This document shows, piece after piece, positions 53,977-63,993 of a stretch of DNA of 64,000 bases. Made by a program: the position numbers and the translations under genes. The stretch is taken from contig JAKACZ010000005.1 of assembly GCA_021820965.1 (NCBI GenBank), forward strand, positions 1-64,000, in the 5' to 3' direction. How positions within the stretch are numbered: the stretch's first letter is position 1; every line of letters starts with the position of its first letter. The notes under the pieces were generated by a model. It searched no databases, was not told the DNA's origin, and was given only the letters and a program-made list of their open reading frames with translations. The DNA is from Bacillota bacterium (GTDB lineage Bacteria > Bacillota > Sulfobacillia > Sulfobacillales > Sulfobacillaceae).

Positions 53977-54823
53977 GTTGAATCACCTCCTGAGCAAGCT
54001 TCTGATATCCCTCGGCTCCCCGTGACTTGGGATCATATCGAAGGATAGGCAGCCCGTGGCTGGGTGCCTCACTAAGACGCACTGCACGGGGAATCACAGC
54101 TTGGTAAACCTGCTGGTGAAAGTGCTGACGCACCTCGTCCGCCACCTGGCCCGCCAAGTTCGTTCGTGCGTCGTACATGGTCAACAGCACTCCCTCCAGC
54201 CTAAGACGCGGGTTGAGCCGTTCCCGCACTAAATCGATGGTGGATAATAACTGACTCAATCCCTCAAGAGCAAAAAACTCGCATTGCATCGGTATCATGA
54301 CCGCATCGGCCGCGGTGAGCGCGTTAATCGTCAAAAGACCCAGCGACGGAGGACAGTCGATGAACACGTAATCGTAACGGTCACGAATCAATCGAATTTG
54401 TTGGTCCAACAGTCCTTCGCGCTCCGACATGTGGGACAACTCCACTTCTGCGCCAGCCAAATCTAATGTGGCGGGAAGAAGATGCAGCCCCACCACTGGG
54501 GTTGCCTGTATGGCATCTGCAAGGGGTTTCCCATCTAACAAGACGTCATAAATGGAGACGTCCACCATGCTTTTTTCGATACCGAGGCCCGTGGTGGTAT
54601 TGCCCTGAGGGTCCACATCAACGGCCAGTACACGCTTGCCTGAATCGGCCAGGTATGCCGCCAAATTAATGACGGTGGTCGTCTTCCCCACGCCGCCCTT
54701 CTGGTTGGCGACTGCGATGACCCTACCCACTTTACCCCTCCCGGCTGATTCCCTTTCCGCCTGGGACGCATCAAAAGCGCCCTCTGTGGGGCGTGCGGCG
54801 CCAAAAGACGGTACTTCATACAT
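53969..54823 (-). CDS. parA: Chromosome-partitioning ATPase ParA (Soj)
   Basis: The 284-residue deviant Walker ATPase has VIAVANQKGGVGKTTTVINL (residues about 35-54), then VLAVDVDPQGNTTTGLGI, VFIDCPPSLGLLTINAL, ADAVMIPMQCEFFALEGLSQ and VIPRAVRLSEAPSHGLPI. About 30 unconserved residues precede the core (MYEVPSFGAARPTEGA). It works with ParB on origin segregation and DnaA control. Confidence 0.96.
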   Translation of the reverse strand: MYEVPSFGAARPTEGAFDASQAERESAGRGKVGRVIAVANQKGGVGKTTTVINLAAYLADSGKRVLAVDVDPQGNTTTGLGIEKSMVDVSIYDVLLDGKPLADAIQATPVVGLHLLPATLDLAGAEVELSHMSEREGLLDQQIRLIRDRYDYVFIDCPPSLGLLTINALTAADAVMIPMQCEFFALEGLSQLLSTIDLVRERLNPRLRLEGVLLTMYDARTNLAGQVADEVRQHFHQQVYQAVIPRAVRLSEAPSHGLPILRYDPKSRGAEGYQKLAQEVIQRG

Positions 54824-54899
54824 CCATGTTCTGTGTCAGTCCGCAAAAAACCTTCCGCTCAGAGCATCCGCAAAATAAATTAGCCGAGGCGTTGCCTAT

Positions 54900-55565
54900 C
54901 TAGCGTCCCAGCTTCTTAGGGGTACGCGGGTAGAGGGGGGGTGTTGGGGCGCTCTTGGTGACGACGGCCACCATCGCATTGTCGTCCACACAAACCCACC
55001 GTGATAGTTGCCCGCCTAAGCGCGACAACAACGATGCTGCATCATCCAGATCCCTTGGTCCTGTGTGTCCTTGCACCAGCAGCAGCGACCCTCCGATCGC
55101 CATAAACGGAAGGCCCAATTCCAGTGAGGCGGCCGGTGGCGCGACTGCTCTGAGAGTCACCACATCAAAGGCTTCCCGGCGGTCCGCCACTTCACTAACC
55201 CACGTTTCGGCGCGGGCGTGGACCACCTCGACGTTATTGAGATCCAATGTGTTAGCCGCCTTTTCCAAAAACCGGGCTCGGCGCTCACGTGCCTCGAGCA
55301 AAGTCCATTGCCAAGTCGGATGGGCGACAGCCACAATCATCCCCGGAAACCCACCGCCGGAGCCGATATCCAGCGCCTTACCCGGCAAGGCCGGCAGCAA
55401 TGCGCCAAGAGCCAGCGACTCCCTCACTCCGCGCCTCCACAAGGTCTCGCCTCGCCATGCCGTTAGATTAAGCGGAGCCTGTTCCACCATTGACACAAAA
55501 CGCGAGATCCGCTCCATCGCGGAAGGATCCAAACCAAACTCCCGCAATAGAGACGGACCATTCAC
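54900..55565 (-). CDS. rsmG: 16S rRNA (guanine-527-N7)-methyltransferase RsmG
   Basis: The 221 residues hold the N-terminal helices (FVSMVEQAPLNLTAWRG), the SAM motif GKALDIGSGGGFPGMIVAVA, LLEARERRARFLEKAANTLD, NVEVVHARAETW and DVVTLRAVAPPA. It methylates G527 of 16S rRNA. GGAGGT seven bases before GTG at 55565 supports that start over ATG at 55592. yidC lies upstream, without mnmE/mnmG between. Confidence 0.93.
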   Translation of the reverse strand: MNGPSLLREFGLDPSAMERISRFVSMVEQAPLNLTAWRGETLWRRGVRESLALGALLPALPGKALDIGSGGGFPGMIVAVAHPTWQWTLLEARERRARFLEKAANTLDLNNVEVVHARAETWVSEVADRREAFDVVTLRAVAPPAASLELGLPFMAIGGSLLLVQGHTGPRDLDDAASLLSRLGGQLSRWVCVDDNAMVAVVTKSAPTPPLYPRTPKKLGR

Positions 55566-55639
55566 ATCGATCACCTCCGCATCCTGACCCATATGTTACC
55601 AAAGAGCGGCGAAATCAGCACCACCCCGTTCTTTCCAAT

Positions 55640-55662
55640 CAAAAACCGCGCCTGGGGCGCGG
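55640..55662 (-). terminator. Terminator after yidC
   Basis: On the minus strand CCGCGCC-CCA-GGCGCGG is followed by TTTTTG, about 20 bases after the yidC stop. It separates the rpmH-yidC unit from rsmG-parAB. Confidence 0.85.
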
Positions 55663-55683
55663 TCGAAGATGGCGTCTTTATTC

Positions 55684-56358
55684 TTATTTTTGGGTAGCTG
55701 GTGCGCTTCCCGCCGCGCCGCCATCAATGGGACGCTTTAACAGCACCACCGTTTGTCCCCACTGAAATACATTAGAGATCACGTAGTAAATAGAAAGTCC
55801 TGCAGGAAATCGGTACGCCACATATCCAAAAACGAGTGGCATCATGTACAACATCATCTTCTGGCTCGACTGCATCTCCGGCTGAGTCGGGGTCATTTGC
55901 ATGGTCTGCCGCTGCATGAGGAAAGTCGAAACCGCCACCAGGACCGGTAGCACGAACGTATGGTCCGGATTACCAAGATTGGACCAAATCCATTCCCAGC
56001 CATGATGCGGGTACTTGTAGCGGCGCAGCACATCAAACAAAGCATACATAACCGGAAGCTGAAGAATTAGCGGCAGACACCCAGAAGCGGGGTTCACCCC
56101 TTCTTCTTTGTACATCTTGGCGATCTCTTCATTGAGCTTTTGTCGATCGCCCTTGTGACGCTGCTGCAACTCTTTTTGCTTAGGAGCCAACCTGGCCATC
56201 CGCTGCATCGACCGCGCCTGAGTGATACCCAACGGTAAAAGCACTAGACGAACGAGTAGCGTAAGCAGCACAATCCCCAGCACGTAGTTTCCAGTCCACG
56301 ATGAAAATGCGACGAAAATCACCGTGAGCAACTGGATAAACGCATGCCAAATTGCCAT
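55684..56358 (-). CDS. yidC: Membrane protein insertase YidC (SpoIIIJ type)
   Basis: The 224-residue Gram-positive form (no large periplasmic domain) has five membrane segments. YVLGIVLLTLLVRLVLLPLG carries the groove Arg, and GITQARSMQRMARLAPKQKE then YKEEGVNPASGCLPLILQLP, PVMYALFDVLRRYKYPH and the end FPAGLSIYYVISNVFQWGQ are typical. It inserts proteins with or without Sec; the SpoIIIJ type is needed for sporulation in Bacillus. No lipobox is seen at the start. Confidence 0.95.
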   Translation of the reverse strand: MAIWHAFIQLLTVIFVAFSSWTGNYVLGIVLLTLLVRLVLLPLGITQARSMQRMARLAPKQKELQQRHKGDRQKLNEEIAKMYKEEGVNPASGCLPLILQLPVMYALFDVLRRYKYPHHGWEWIWSNLGNPDHTFVLPVLVAVSTFLMQRQTMQMTPTQPEMQSSQKMMLYMMPLVFGYVAYRFPAGLSIYYVISNVFQWGQTVVLLKRPIDGGAAGSAPATQK

Positions 56359-56378
56359 AACATCCTCCTAATCGGTCC

Positions 56379-56588
56379 CTAAGGCACCGGATCGTACCCG
56401 CCCTCGTGCAAGGGATGGCAACGGCTGATACGCTTAATTGCGAGCCATAAACCCTTGAAGGCCCCGTACTTGGTCACGGACTCTACTGCATATTGGGAGC
56501 ACGTGGGAATGTACCGGCAAGAAGGCCGCGTCATGGGGGACACATACCGCTGGTAACCTCGTATCAACCCCAACACCACATATTTCAT
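56379..56588 (-). CDS. yidD: Membrane protein insertion efficiency factor YidD
   Basis: The 69 residues match the family: [64 protein letters not shown] (split after GGY). The Cys trio [11 protein letters not shown] is intact. It sits at the membrane and helps YidC. Gap to yidC is 20 bases. Confidence 0.95.
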   Translation of the reverse strand: MKYVVLGLIRGYQRYVSPMTRPSCRYIPTCSQYAVESVTKYGAFKGLWLAIKRISRCHPLHEGGYDPVP

Positions 56589-56600
56589 CCCAACCAGTCC

Positions 56601-56936
56601 TTACTTTAGACAACCTGCCTGTCTCAACACCCGCGCAATGGAGCGCTGCAACTGGTCCCACGGTGCGTCTATCATACTCTTCTTTCCGACAAAAATCAGA
56701 TCGCCGCATCCATCCACTGCATCAGCATAGGCACTGTATAATGCCCTAAGCCTGCGCCGAACACGATTGCGTTTCACGGCTGTTCCGACACTGCGCTGTG
56801 TTGTGAATCCCACGCGGGTGTTCGGCGCCGGGCCTGGGTGCAGAACGAAAAGGACCAGATATCGGTCCCCGTAAGTCCGTCCTCGTTTGAAAACCTGTCC
56901 GAAATCCGCGCGCCTTTTAAGTCGCACATAGTTCAT
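56601..56936 (-). CDS. rnpA: Ribonuclease P protein component
   Basis: The 111-residue basic protein reads VRLKRRADFGQVFKRGRTYG, TRVGFTTQRSVGTAVKRNRV, RRRLRALYSAYADAVDGCGD and SMIDAPWDQLQRSIARVLR. The RNR box (VKRNRVRRRLR) binds the RNA subunit. It processes pre-tRNA 5' ends. It directly follows rpmH. Confidence 0.96.
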   Translation of the reverse strand: MNYVRLKRRADFGQVFKRGRTYGDRYLVLFVLHPGPAPNTRVGFTTQRSVGTAVKRNRVRRRLRALYSAYADAVDGCGDLIFVGKKSMIDAPWDQLQRSIARVLRQAGCLK

Positions 56937-56939
56937 CGC

Positions 56940-57074
56940 CTAAACCGCGATCCGCTTCCGTCCCTTTTGTCGACGCCTGCGTAGGACAGCCCGCCCGGCC
57001 CGCGTCCGCATGCGCTGGCGGAATCCATGCACTTTGTGACGATGGCGCCGATTCGGCTGATATGTCCGTTTCAT
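56940..57074 (-). CDS. rpmH: 50S ribosomal protein L34
   Basis: This 44-residue gene is too short for many ORF scans. [40 protein letters not shown] and RIAV are a complete L34. The ATG at 57074 follows AGGAGGTGACC. A strong promoter lies 41 bases upstream. Confidence 0.97.
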   Translation of the reverse strand: MKRTYQPNRRHRHKVHGFRQRMRTRAGRAVLRRRRQKGRKRIAV

Positions 57075-57114
57075 ACTATGGGGTCACCTCCTGACGCTAG
57101 GCAAATCGCTATTC

Positions 57115-57143
57115 ATTATAGCCAGCCCCGAGATGAGGGTCAA
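57115..57143 (-). promoter_or_regulatory. rpmH operon promoter
   Basis: Minus-strand TTGACC, 17 bases, TATAAT: near consensus. It faces away from dnaA and drives rpmH-rnpA-yidD-yidC. Confidence 0.85.
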
Positions 57144-57252
57144 GAATGCGAGGGCGCGTCGGGCCTGTCAACCCTTGACTTCAGCGTATGCCGGAGGGTC
57201 CGGTAAAATACTCATCGACCAAAAAGCGATCCAACAACTCCCTCATATAGAA

Positions 57253-57281
57253 TTGTACCCCTCTATCGGATCTGCTATCAT
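57253..57281 (+). promoter_or_regulatory. dnaA promoter
   Basis: TTGTAC, 17 bases, TGC-TATCAT (extended -10). The transcript leader then has CCTCCG-CCGCAG-CCGGAGG, a small hairpin followed by an AT-rich stretch that might attenuate, and reaches the start about 110 bases on. Confidence 0.65.
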
Positions 57282-57340
57282 AAGTCTAGCCTCCGCCGCA
57301 GCCGGAGGAATCATTATTTTTAGCTGAGATATCAACAGCC

Positions 57341-57360
57341 TGTGGATAATCTTGTGGATT
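57341..57360 (+). promoter_or_regulatory. DnaA boxes upstream of dnaA
   Basis: TGTGGATAA (57341-57349) is the perfect box TTATCCACA on the minus strand. TTGTGGATT (57352-57360) is a near match directly behind it. They lie between promoter and start, so they may serve oriC and dnaA autoregulation. Confidence 0.8.
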
Positions 57361-57393
57361 TCTTGTGTACACGTTCACCGGGGGGACCTATTT

Positions 57394-58746
57394 ATGCTTA
57401 ATATCGGCCTCGAGTCGCTGTGGGCTGACGTTGTGGATCAGCTTCACCAGGAGTTATCTACTCCGAGCTTCGAAACTTGGGTACGCTCTGTGGTGCCTAA
57501 ATCTCTTGAAGACGACACTCTGGTACTAGAGGTTCCAACAGAGTTCATTCGAGAACTGATTGCATCCCGGTATACGGATTTGTTGCGGGACTTAGTCCAC
57601 AAATCCTTCGGAAAGCCTCTGGCCCTCTACTTGGTGGTCAGGCCACCCAAACGTTCATCACCCGGACGCTCACCATCGAAGGCTAAAGGCGGCGATAAAT
57701 CTTCCGAACCTTCTGAATTCCAAAGAAGGCTTAACTCCAAGTACACGTTTGAAGCATTTGTCGTGGGAAGTTCCAACCGTTTTGCCCACGCCGCGTCGCT
57801 GGCAGTTGCGGAAATGCCCGCCCGGGCATATAATCCGCTCTTTTTGTACGGCGGCGTAGGCCTGGGTAAGACTCATCTGATGCATGCCATCGGCCACCTC
57901 ATCTTGAAACAAGAGCCATCGTCGCGTGTCTTATACGTATCTACGGAAAACTTCACCAACGAGCTCATCAACTCCATTCAGGATAATAAAATGGTGCCGT
58001 TTCGCAATCGGTATCGCAACATTGATGTGCTGTTGATTGATGATATTCAATTTGTGGGCGGCAAAGAGCGAACACAAGAAGAATTTTTCCATACGTTTGA
58101 GGCGCTGCACGGAGCACACCGTCAAATTGTGGTGTCAAGCGACCGCCCCCCCAAGGATATCCGGTATTTGGAGGAGCGGCTGCGATCCCGCTTTGAATGG
58201 GGTCTCATCTCGGACCTGCAACCGCCCGATTTGGAAACCCGTATGGCGATTTTGTCAAAAAAAGCCCAATTTGAAGGTCTCTCTGTGCCGGACGACGTCA
58301 TTCAGTTCATCGCCAGCCGGATCGACACCAACATTCGAGAACTGGAAGGCGCCCTGATTCGGGTCATGGCACTGGCCTCCATCACGCGACAAGCCCTCAC
58401 TAAAGATCTGGCGTATGAGGCGTTAAAGGACGTTATCAAAGAGTCTCCGCCAAAACACGTGACCATCCGCCTCATCCAGGAAGAAGTGGCTCGTCATTTT
58501 GATCTCAGAGTGGAGGACTTGAAAGCAAAGAAACGCACCAAGGCCATCGCTCACCCTCGACAGATTGCGATGTATGTTGCACGGGAACTGACTGATGCGA
58601 GTCTGCCTAAAATCGGGGAGGAATTCGGCGGGCGAGATCATACCACGGTGATGCATGCTGTCGAGAAGGTACTCAATGATAAGGCGCGCGATCCGCTATT
58701 GAATCAGATCCTCGAAGCCCTGATGAAGCGGATTCAGTCACGATAG
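57394..58746 (+). CDS. dnaA: Chromosomal replication initiator DnaA
   Basis: The 450-residue protein starts MLNIGLESLWADVVDQLHQE at 57394 after GGGGGGA. Domain I runs to about residue 80, and a short linker follows. The AAA+ domain has NPLFLYGGVGLGKTHLMHAI (Walker A, near residue 150), DVLLIDDIQFVGGKERTQEE (Walker B), and RLRSRFEWGLISDLQPPDLE (sensor, box VII). Domain IV has HPRQIAMYVARELTDASLPK and GGRDHTTVMHAVEKV, the helix-turn-helix that reads DnaA boxes. All motifs are intact. Confidence 0.98.
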   Translation: MLNIGLESLWADVVDQLHQELSTPSFETWVRSVVPKSLEDDTLVLEVPTEFIRELIASRYTDLLRDLVHKSFGKPLALYLVVRPPKRSSPGRSPSKAKGGDKSSEPSEFQRRLNSKYTFEAFVVGSSNRFAHAASLAVAEMPARAYNPLFLYGGVGLGKTHLMHAIGHLILKQEPSSRVLYVSTENFTNELINSIQDNKMVPFRNRYRNIDVLLIDDIQFVGGKERTQEEFFHTFEALHGAHRQIVVSSDRPPKDIRYLEERLRSRFEWGLISDLQPPDLETRMAILSKKAQFEGLSVPDDVIQFIASRIDTNIRELEGALIRVMALASITRQALTKDLAYEALKDVIKESPPKHVTIRLIQEEVARHFDLRVEDLKAKKRTKAIAHPRQIAMYVARELTDASLPKIGEEFGGRDHTTVMHAVEKVLNDKARDPLLNQILEALMKRIQSR

Positions 58747-59021
58747 GTGTATAACCATGTGGGTTACGGGCGGAATTCCTGTGGAAAACGGGGGAGATTG
58801 TCCACACAATCCCCCTCTCTTGCCAGATGGGCGGGAAAGCTGGGGATTACAAGCCAGATTATCCCGAAGTTATCCTTGTCGGATAATGAGCGACGGTGGC
58901 GGTTGGCGCGCGTTATCCCCATATCCCCAGCTCTTAATACGAAGATGATCTTTATAAACAATAACGTATTATTCTTCGCCGATTCGAAATTACGACACCA
59001 ATCACGAAGGAGCGTCTCAGG
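58747..59021 (+). other. oriC region between dnaA and dnaN
   Basis: DnaA-box-like 9-mers seen are TGTGGAAAA (58780), TTGTCCACA (58798), TTATCCCGA (58859), TTATCCTTG (58870) and TTATCCCCA (58913), plus a GGATAA on the other strand near 58880. The second sits in the loop of a GATTGT-CCAC-ACAATC hairpin with flanking G5/C5. An AT-rich stretch from about 58929 to 59000 (TTTATAAACAATAACGTATT) is the likely unwinding element. The ribosome site GAAGGAG of dnaN is at the right end. Confidence 0.8.
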
Positions 59022-60131
59022 ATGCACTTATATGCAACCCAAGATCAGTTGGCTAAAGCCCTCACGAGTGTTTCTCGCATGATTATGCCGCAGAACAACA
59101 TGCCGATTCTCTCCGGCATTCAATTGGACGCACAGGGTCAATCCCTCACGTTAACTGCGACAGATCTCTTCACCACCCTTAAGTCCACCATCCAAGTCGA
59201 AGTGAAAAATCCCGGCCACATCGTCTTACCGGCATCGCTGTTAACTGAATTGGTGCAGCGCATCCCGACCGCGACACTGGAATTGGAAACGGACGAGGCT
59301 TCCGGGAAAGCGGTCATCAAATACGGAAAAAACCGAGCCACGCTGCATGGATTCGGAGCGGAGCGTCTTCCGGAAATTCAGCCACTTGAAGGCGGCCGTG
59401 ACACGATTACCATCGGCGCCGGTGTCGTCGGCCGTCTCGCCCGGGAACTTCTGTTTGCATGCGCTAAAGATGAGACCCGCCCCATTCTCAAGGGCGTCTC
59501 GGTCCGGTTAGCTGTAGGCCGTTTGGTTCTGGCGTCCACGGATGGCAGCCGCTTGTCCCACACCTGGATCGCCGTCCCTGAATACCGCGGGGAGGGACGT
59601 GACTGTGTGGTGCCGGCGAAAATACTAGCTGAGGCCGCGCGGTTGAATGCTGCGGATGTTGCGGAGATGACTATCGCCTCCAATAACGTGGAGATTCACA
59701 CACCCTCCAGCGTCATCGTGTCGCGTCTATTAGACGGTCAATATCCCGATTATGAGCGGGTCATTCCGCAAGATTACGTTGTTCAGGGCCGGATTCGGGT
59801 GACTGACTTTCGTGGCGCGTTGGAGAGAGCCAACCTTATCGCGTCGAGGGACCGCACCAGTTCCGTGCGCGTGCGCCATCAAGCGGGACTACTCGAAATA
59901 TCGGCATCCGCCTCAGAATTTGGTCAGACGCTGGAGACCGTCGAATTCGACAGTCATGGTCAGGACCTGGATCTCCTGTTCAACCCCAATTACCTACTGG
60001 ACGCCTTAAAATCGCTGGAGGGGGAAGAGGCGGTGCTGGAATTTTCCGGGGTTCAATCGCCGCTTAGGCTCCGCGACACCGAAAATGCACAGTACAGTCA
60101 CATTGTCCTCCCCCTGCGGCAACTGGTGTAA
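59022..60131 (+). CDS. dnaN: DNA polymerase III sliding clamp
   Basis: The 369-residue clamp starts MHLYATQDQLAKALTSVSRM and shows the threefold repeat of clamp domains: NMPILSGIQLDAQGQSLTLT, FACAKDETRPILKGVSVRLA and IASRDRTSSVRVRHQAGLLE. It ends SHIVLPLRQLV, the usual C-terminus. It forms a dimer ring on DNA. Its stop shares a base with the recF start. Confidence 0.98.
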   Translation: MHLYATQDQLAKALTSVSRMIMPQNNMPILSGIQLDAQGQSLTLTATDLFTTLKSTIQVEVKNPGHIVLPASLLTELVQRIPTATLELETDEASGKAVIKYGKNRATLHGFGAERLPEIQPLEGGRDTITIGAGVVGRLARELLFACAKDETRPILKGVSVRLAVGRLVLASTDGSRLSHTWIAVPEYRGEGRDCVVPAKILAEAARLNAADVAEMTIASNNVEIHTPSSVIVSRLLDGQYPDYERVIPQDYVVQGRIRVTDFRGALERANLIASRDRTSSVRVRHQAGLLEISASASEFGQTLETVEFDSHGQDLDLLFNPNYLLDALKSLEGEEAVLEFSGVQSPLRLRDTENAQYSHIVLPLRQLV

Positions 60132-61210
60132 TGTCGCTCGACACGCTTCAGCTATCGCATTTCCGGAATTTTGACCAGGCATCTGTTCAGTTTTCGAGCC
60201 GCCTGACTCTCTTGATAGGGGATAATGGCCAAGGCAAGACCAACCTGCTTGAAGCGGTGTACTTGCTTATGCAGGGGCGCGACTTCCGAACCTCGCAAGA
60301 ACGCGAAGCCATTCAGCAGGGGGCGGAGTCGGCGCTGCTGACGGGAAGCGGCCAATTCTTGGGTCGAGCCGAAAGGTGGCGTCACTCCATCCCCGGAAGT
60401 GGCCGCCGTTCACACCAGGGGCCAATTCAGCCCTTGGTACTATTTTCCCCGGACGATGTCTATTTGGCCAAAGGGTCGCCTGAGCGCCGCCGGCGCTTCT
60501 TGGACTTATTGTTGTCGGCGCATGACTCACGCTATGCACGCGCACTGCGCGCATACAACCGGGTGTTACTGCAGCGCAATCGAGCGCTTAAAGAAGCGAC
60601 CTATCAGAAACTGGTGGACGATTTTACTCCGCTTTTAATTCGCGAAGGGTTATATCTCTGGCGGCGCCGGCAGGAAACGGTGATGGCGCTGGTGCCTGAA
60701 GCAAAGAAAATCATGGAGGAGATTGCTCCCGGTGAGGATTTATCGGTGTCACTCCATTACGGTGGCGCCCCCGCACCGATCGACACCGCCGAGGCATACC
60801 AGGCAGCGGTCGAAAACCGGCGACGTGATGAGCAAATCCGGCTTACCACGTTGGTAGGCCCGCATCGCGACGATTTAATGATGACGCTTGGGGGCATGGC
60901 CACCACCGTTTATGCATCACAAGGGCAACTGAGAAGTGTGGCGTTAACCTTGAAATTAGCCACCATGCACTGGCTTTTGCTGGAGACGGGGATAAGGCCG
61001 ATCATCCTCTTGGATGACGTGTTGTCGGAACTAGACTATCGCCGCCGTCAAAAGGTCTTGGAGACCGTCTCTCAACCCGGGCAACAGACCATTGTGACAG
61101 ACACCGAGCCTCGCAGCTACGCGGCGTTGGACCCATCGATCCTGCAGGTTGCGACCGGGGAGGTGCAATCATGGCCGAAGCGCCCGACTCCAGGCTCGCC
61201 GCCATCTTAG
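60131..61210 (+). CDS. recF: DNA repair/replication protein RecF
   Basis: The 359-residue SMC-like ATPase has LSHFRNFDQASVQFSSRLTL, Walker A LIGDNGQGKTNLLEAVYLLM, FSPDDVYLAKGSPERRRRFL, the signature ASQGQLRSVALTLKLATMHW and Walker B PIILLDDVLSELDYRRRQKV. It loads RecA at gaps. It overlaps dnaN by one base and dciA by about 40. Confidence 0.96.
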   Translation: MSLDTLQLSHFRNFDQASVQFSSRLTLLIGDNGQGKTNLLEAVYLLMQGRDFRTSQEREAIQQGAESALLTGSGQFLGRAERWRHSIPGSGRRSHQGPIQPLVLFSPDDVYLAKGSPERRRRFLDLLLSAHDSRYARALRAYNRVLLQRNRALKEATYQKLVDDFTPLLIREGLYLWRRRQETVMALVPEAKKIMEEIAPGEDLSVSLHYGGAPAPIDTAEAYQAAVENRRRDEQIRLTTLVGPHRDDLMMTLGGMATTVYASQGQLRSVALTLKLATMHWLLLETGIRPIILLDDVLSELDYRRRQKVLETVSQPGQQTIVTDTEPRSYAALDPSILQVATGEVQSWPKRPTPGSPPS

Positions 61211-61716
61211 ATCGGCTGGTGGAACAACATGGATGGCAGCAGGCCAAAGCCATCACGGCGATCAAAGCGCTCTGGCGCGACATCGTCGGCGAGGATATCG
61301 ACAACCACACGCACATTCTGACCTTAACCAGCGATGGCGTGCTGTTAATCGCGGTGCCTTCATCGGTCTGGTCCCAGGAGATCTTGTACTACAAGCCGCG
61401 AATCTTAGATGGCTTGTCACGCAGCTTGGGCGTTCAGGCTATTAAAGATGTGCGTACCCGGGTTCGATCGGACGCTCTGAAGCCGCGAGCGGTAACTCAA
61501 GATAATATAACATCGCCGTATTACCGTGTGGAAAGAACCACGCCGACCACGTGCAATCTGCATGAATTGTTCGCCCGGGTTCAGGAAAAATATGAACGGG
61601 CGGTGCGCGGATGGCTACGTGAAGGGTTTCAGCCCTGTGCGCAATGCCATGCGCCTACTCCCCAGGGTTATTCCTTGTGTGTCGTGTGCGAACTTGAGCG
61701 GCGGCGCAAATCCTAG
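61171..61716 (+). CDS. DciA-like (DUF721) protein with C-terminal zinc ribbon
   Basis: Residues 1-90 are the DUF721 domain (AAILDRLVEQHGWQQAKAIT; ALWRDIVGEDIDNHTHILTL; LIAVPSSVWSQEILYYKPRI). DciA proteins load the replicative helicase in bacteria without DnaC-type loaders. Here a 90-residue extension ends with two Cys pairs (PCAQCHAPTPQGYSLCVVCE), a zinc ribbon. The gene overlaps recF and sits in the usual recF-dciA-gyrB order. Confidence 0.85.
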   Translation: MAEAPDSRLAAILDRLVEQHGWQQAKAITAIKALWRDIVGEDIDNHTHILTLTSDGVLLIAVPSSVWSQEILYYKPRILDGLSRSLGVQAIKDVRTRVRSDALKPRAVTQDNITSPYYRVERTTPTTCNLHELFARVQEKYERAVRGWLREGFQPCAQCHAPTPQGYSLCVVCELERRRKS

Positions 61717-61735
61717 AATTGGGGGCGTGCACCGG

Positions 61736-61987
61736 GTGTATCTTCACATCGGCCGTGAGTGGATGATTGACCATGGCGCCATCATAGGACTGTTCCCGTT
61801 AAGAATACTGGATTCTTCGCCCGAGTTTCGCCACCTTTTTTACTCGTGGCGTCTTAAGGGGCAGGTCCTGGGCGATTTCGAGGAAGCTAAAACAATTATT
61901 TTAGTCGACACACATATTTTCCTCTCGCCGATTTCCCCCCACACCTTATGGCGCCGAACCGAGCGCGGCAACTTCGGATTCGAATAA
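61736..61987 (+). CDS. remB: RemB-type (DUF370) regulatory protein
   Basis: The 83 residues, VYLHIGREWMIDHGAIIGLF then TIILVDTHIFLSPISPHTLW, match the RemA/RemB family (YaaB), which follows recF in Bacillus. RemA-like proteins bind DNA in rings and activate matrix genes. The start is a GTG at 61736 (another GTG is at 61727), without a strong ribosome site. The frame is a continuation of a longer open frame that overlaps dciA. Confidence 0.82.
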   Translation: MYLHIGREWMIDHGAIIGLFPLRILDSSPEFRHLFYSWRLKGQVLGDFEEAKTIILVDTHIFLSPISPHTLWRRTERGNFGFE

Positions 61988-62002
61988 GCGAAAAGCCTAT
62001 GG

Positions 62003-62032
62003 TATACTGGATTTACCAGACCCGGGCGGGTC
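62003..62032 (+). promoter_or_regulatory. gyrB promoter and leader hairpin
   Basis: TGG-TATACT (62000-62008) is an extended -10; no good -35 is visible, which is common for supercoiling-sensitive gyrase promoters. AGACCC-GGGC-GGGTCT just after it folds perfectly at the start of the leader. Confidence 0.55.
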
Positions 62033-62048
62033 TCATTCGTCTGTTTAA

Positions 62049-63980
<1,932 letters not shown>

Positions 63981-63993
63981 CTCGGAGGAACAA

